A program made the translations under genes and the position numbers. Source: Mesorhizobium loti (lineage in GTDB: Bacteria; Pseudomonadota; Alphaproteobacteria; Rhizobiales; Rhizobiaceae). Taken from it: a stretch of DNA of 64,000 nt. This document shows positions 62,200 through 64,000 of this stretch, in pieces. The stretch spans positions 5,495,501 through 5,559,500 of the forward strand of contig NZ_CP033334.1 in the NCBI RefSeq assembly GCF_013170705.1, given 5' to 3'. A model generated the notes under the pieces. That model did no database searches. It saw only the letters and a program-made list of their open reading frames with translations, and was not told the origin of the DNA. How positions within the stretch are numbered: position 1 is the first letter of the stretch; every line of letters starts with the position of its first letter.

Positions 62200-62790
62200 A
62201 TGCCGAAAGTCGGAATGGAGCCATTGCGCCGCAAGGCGCTCATCGACGCGACGATCTCGGCGATCGGCGAGCGCGGGTCGCTTGACGTGACCATGTCCGA
62301 GATCGCCGGGCGTGCGGGCGTGTCGTCCGCGCTTGCCCATCACTATTTCGGCGCCAAGGACGAGCTGTTGTTCGCGACGATGCGGCACATATTGGCTGAA
62401 CTGACCGTCGATATGCGCCGTGCCCTGCAATCCACCGCCTCCCCGCGCGAACGCGTCTCCGCCGTGGTTGCCGTCAACTTCTCCGACATCCAGTTCCAGC
62501 CCGAAACCATCGCCGCATGGCTCGCCTTCTATGTCGAGGCACAGAAATCATCGGCCTTGCGACGGCTGCTCAGGATCTATGCGCGGCGGCTGCATTCGAA
62601 TCTGATGAGCGGGCTGACCGGCATCCTGCCCCGGGCAGAGGCTGACCGCGCCGCGGAGGCGACAGCCGCGATGATCGACGGGCTCTACATCAGGCGGGCG
62701 TTGAAGGACGGCGTGCCCGACGCCGCGACCGCGATCGCGCTGGTCGAGGACTATCTCGAAACCAAACTCGGCGAGCGGCAAAAACAGTGA
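62200..62790 (+). CDS. betI: Choline-responsive TetR repressor BetI
   Basis: A 196-residue TetR-family regulator. The helix-turn-helix covers about residues 26-50 ([21 protein letters not shown]), the rest is the choline-binding domain. [19 protein letters not shown] is the BetI N-terminus, and GGGA lies before the ATG; the frame is open upstream. It represses the bet operon until choline is present. The choline sulfatase gene begins in its stop codon (GTGA overlap), the rhizobial betICBA order. Confidence 0.93.
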   Translation: MPKVGMEPLRRKALIDATISAIGERGSLDVTMSEIAGRAGVSSALAHHYFGAKDELLFATMRHILAELTVDMRRALQSTASPRERVSAVVAVNFSDIQFQPETIAAWLAFYVEAQKSSALRRLLRIYARRLHSNLMSGLTGILPRAEADRAAEATAAMIDGLYIRRALKDGVPDAATAIALVEDYLETKLGERQKQ

Positions 62791-64000
62791 CAGCGAAGCG
62801 ACCCAATTTCCTGATCGTCATGGTCGATCAGCTCAACGGGACTTTTTTCCCCGATGGGCCAGCCGCGTTTCTGCACGCGCCGCATCTGAAAGCCTTGGCG
62901 GCGCGTTCGGCGCGCTTTGCCAACAACTACACGGCGTCGCCACTCTGTGCGCCGGGCCGCGCTTCGTTCATGAGCGGCCAGTTGCCGTCGCGCACCGAGG
63001 TCTATGACAATGCCGCCGAGTTCGCCTCGTCGATCCCGACCTTTGCCCATCACTTGCGCGCCGACGGCTATCACACCGTGCTGTCGGGCAAGATGCATTT
63101 CGTCGGCCCCGACCAGTTGCACGGCTTCGAGGAGCGGCTGACGACCGACATCTATCCCGCCGATTTCGGCTGGACGCCGGACTACCGCAAGCCCGGCGAA
63201 CGGATCGACTGGTGGTATCACAATCTGGGCTCGGTGACCGGCGCCGGCGTCGCCGAGATCTCGAACCAGATGGAGTATGACGACGAGGTCGCCTTCCACG
63301 CGGTGCAGAAGCTCTATGACTTCGCCCGCGTCTCCGACGATGCCGCGCACCGGCCCTGGTGCCTGACGGTTTCATTCACCCATCCCCACGACCCCTATGT
63401 GGCACGGCGGCAGTACTGGGATCTCTACGAGGATTGCCCGGCGCTCGAACCAGAAGTGGGCTTCATCCCCTACGACCGCCAAGACCCGCATTCGCGACGG
63501 CTCTACAAGGCTTCCGACTACGACAGTTTCGACATCACGGCAGAGCAGATCCGCCGCTCGCGGCGGGGTTACTTCGCCAACATCTCCTATCTCGACGACA
63601 AGGTGGGCGAATTGCTGTCGGTGCTCGAGCGCACGCGCATGCTCGACGACACGATCATCCTGTTCTGCTCGGACCATGGCGACATGCTCGGCGAGCGCGG
63701 CCTGTGGTTCAAGATGTGCTTCTTCGAAGGCTCGGCGCGGGTGCCGCTGATGATCGCCGGCAAGGGTGTGCCGTCCGGACTGATCGAGGCGCCGGTGTCC
63801 AATCTCGACGTGACGCCGACACTGTGCGACCTCGCCGGCATCGACATGAGCGCGATCGCGCCATGGACCGACGGCCAGTCGCTGCTGCCGTTGCTCCAAG
63901 GCAAGCCGCGTACGGCGCCGGTGCTGATGGAATATGCGGCCGAAGGCTCCAACGCGCCGTTGGTGGCGATCCGCGACGGCCGCTACAAGTTCGTCCACTG
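62787..64000 (+). CDS. betC: Choline-sulfatase BetC, 3' end outside window
   Basis: About 404 codons of a sulfatase are visible; the frame is open at the window end. The start is GTG overlapping the betI stop. The catalytic Cys54, oxidised to formylglycine, lies in [11 protein letters not shown], the same position as in S. meliloti BetC. Metal residues appear in the N-terminal VMVDQLNG and in [12 protein letters not shown] (about 293-304), followed by [13 protein letters not shown]. It releases choline from choline-O-sulfate; betB and betA, which make glycine betaine, should follow outside the window. Confidence 0.93.
   Translation, partial: MTAKRPNFLIVMVDQLNGTFFPDGPAAFLHAPHLKALAARSARFANNYTASPLCAPGRASFMSGQLPSRTEVYDNAAEFASSIPTFAHHLRADGYHTVLSGKMHFVGPDQLHGFEERLTTDIYPADFGWTPDYRKPGERIDWWYHNLGSVTGAGVAEISNQMEYDDEVAFHAVQKLYDFARVSDDAAHRPWCLTVSFTHPHDPYVARRQYWDLYEDCPALEPEVGFIPYDRQDPHSRRLYKASDYDSFDITAEQIRRSRRGYFANISYLDDKVGELLSVLERTRMLDDTIILFCSDHGDMLGERGLWFKMCFFEGSARVPLMIAGKGVPSGLIEAPVSNLDVTPTLCDLAGIDMSAIAPWTDGQSLLPLLQGKPRTAPVLMEYAAEGSNAPLVAIRDGRYKFVH

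Noticed and set aside
1..64000. tRNA or rRNA genes, CRISPR arrays, insertion sequences and integrase/attachment sites
   Set aside because: No TPsiC-like loops with paired stems, no regularly spaced repeats of 24-40 bases, and no transposase or integrase motif were noticed on reading both strands; a tRNAscan or ISfinder run would be decisive.

Overview
The window looks like a piece of the main chromosome of an alphaproteobacterium of the order Hyphomicrobiales, most likely Mesorhizobium or a close relative. This is inferred from the high G+C content, from the rhizobial order feuN-feuP-feuQ / ccmI-E-F-H (cycHJKL) / degP / two-component pair / glnE with pleC next to it, from a Ros/MucR regulator of the Mesorhizobium type that lacks two zinc ligands, from betI-betC, and from several small Hyphomicrobiales families (DUF1491, DUF2336, DUF5330, TIGR03808). 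No phage, insertion sequence, CRISPR array, rRNA or tRNA was found. Most of the window is core genome.

Layout. Positions 1-5.6 kb hold a truncated EamA transporter, an orphan molybdenum hydroxylase large subunit and aminopeptidase N. From 5.7 to 23.4 kb lies a conserved envelope and signalling block: PleC-type kinase (+), then on the minus strand an EF-hand protein, glnE with a response regulator/kinase pair, degP, the cytochrome c maturation genes ccmIEFH, a lipoprotein, and the PhoPQ-like FeuP/FeuQ system with its probable periplasmic partner FeuN. From 23.5 to 32.7 kb the content is more accessory: an orphan DUF3168 gene, a hydratase, a polyamine-type ABC importer, a LysR regulator, an M20 amidohydrolase and an arginine-deiminase-fold hydrolase. 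These may together import and degrade a guanidino or amide compound.

From 32.8 to 43.5 kb are a class A penicillin-binding protein followed by a DUF1214/DUF1254 pair, then DUF2336, DUF1491, a DivJ-like membrane kinase overlapping a peptidoglycan-binding protein gene, DUF5330, SufE, MucR and an SH3-like protein. From 43.5 to 53.7 kb come oligopeptidase B, a LysE exporter, a SET-domain protein, two cytochromes c, Fe-type superoxide dismutase, a branched-chain aminotransferase, a haloacid dehalogenase, an L,D-transpeptidase and a HerA-like ATPase.

From 54 to 64 kb are both subunits of methylmalonyl-CoA mutase, a GreA/GreB factor, a Tat-exported beta-helix protein, an R. etli-type asparaginase, an SCP-x-like thiolase, and the start of the choline-sulfate operon betI-betC, which continues beyond the window.

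Most genes sit in short operons with 4-base start/stop overlaps. Signals include several intrinsic terminators, a BetI operator, a PhoP-like direct repeat in front of feuN, a CtrA-like box, 19-bp iterons upstream of the mutase genes, and three copies of a CCCAAA/TTTGGG palindromic repeat. Functional claims come from reading motifs and gene order; no database search was possible.
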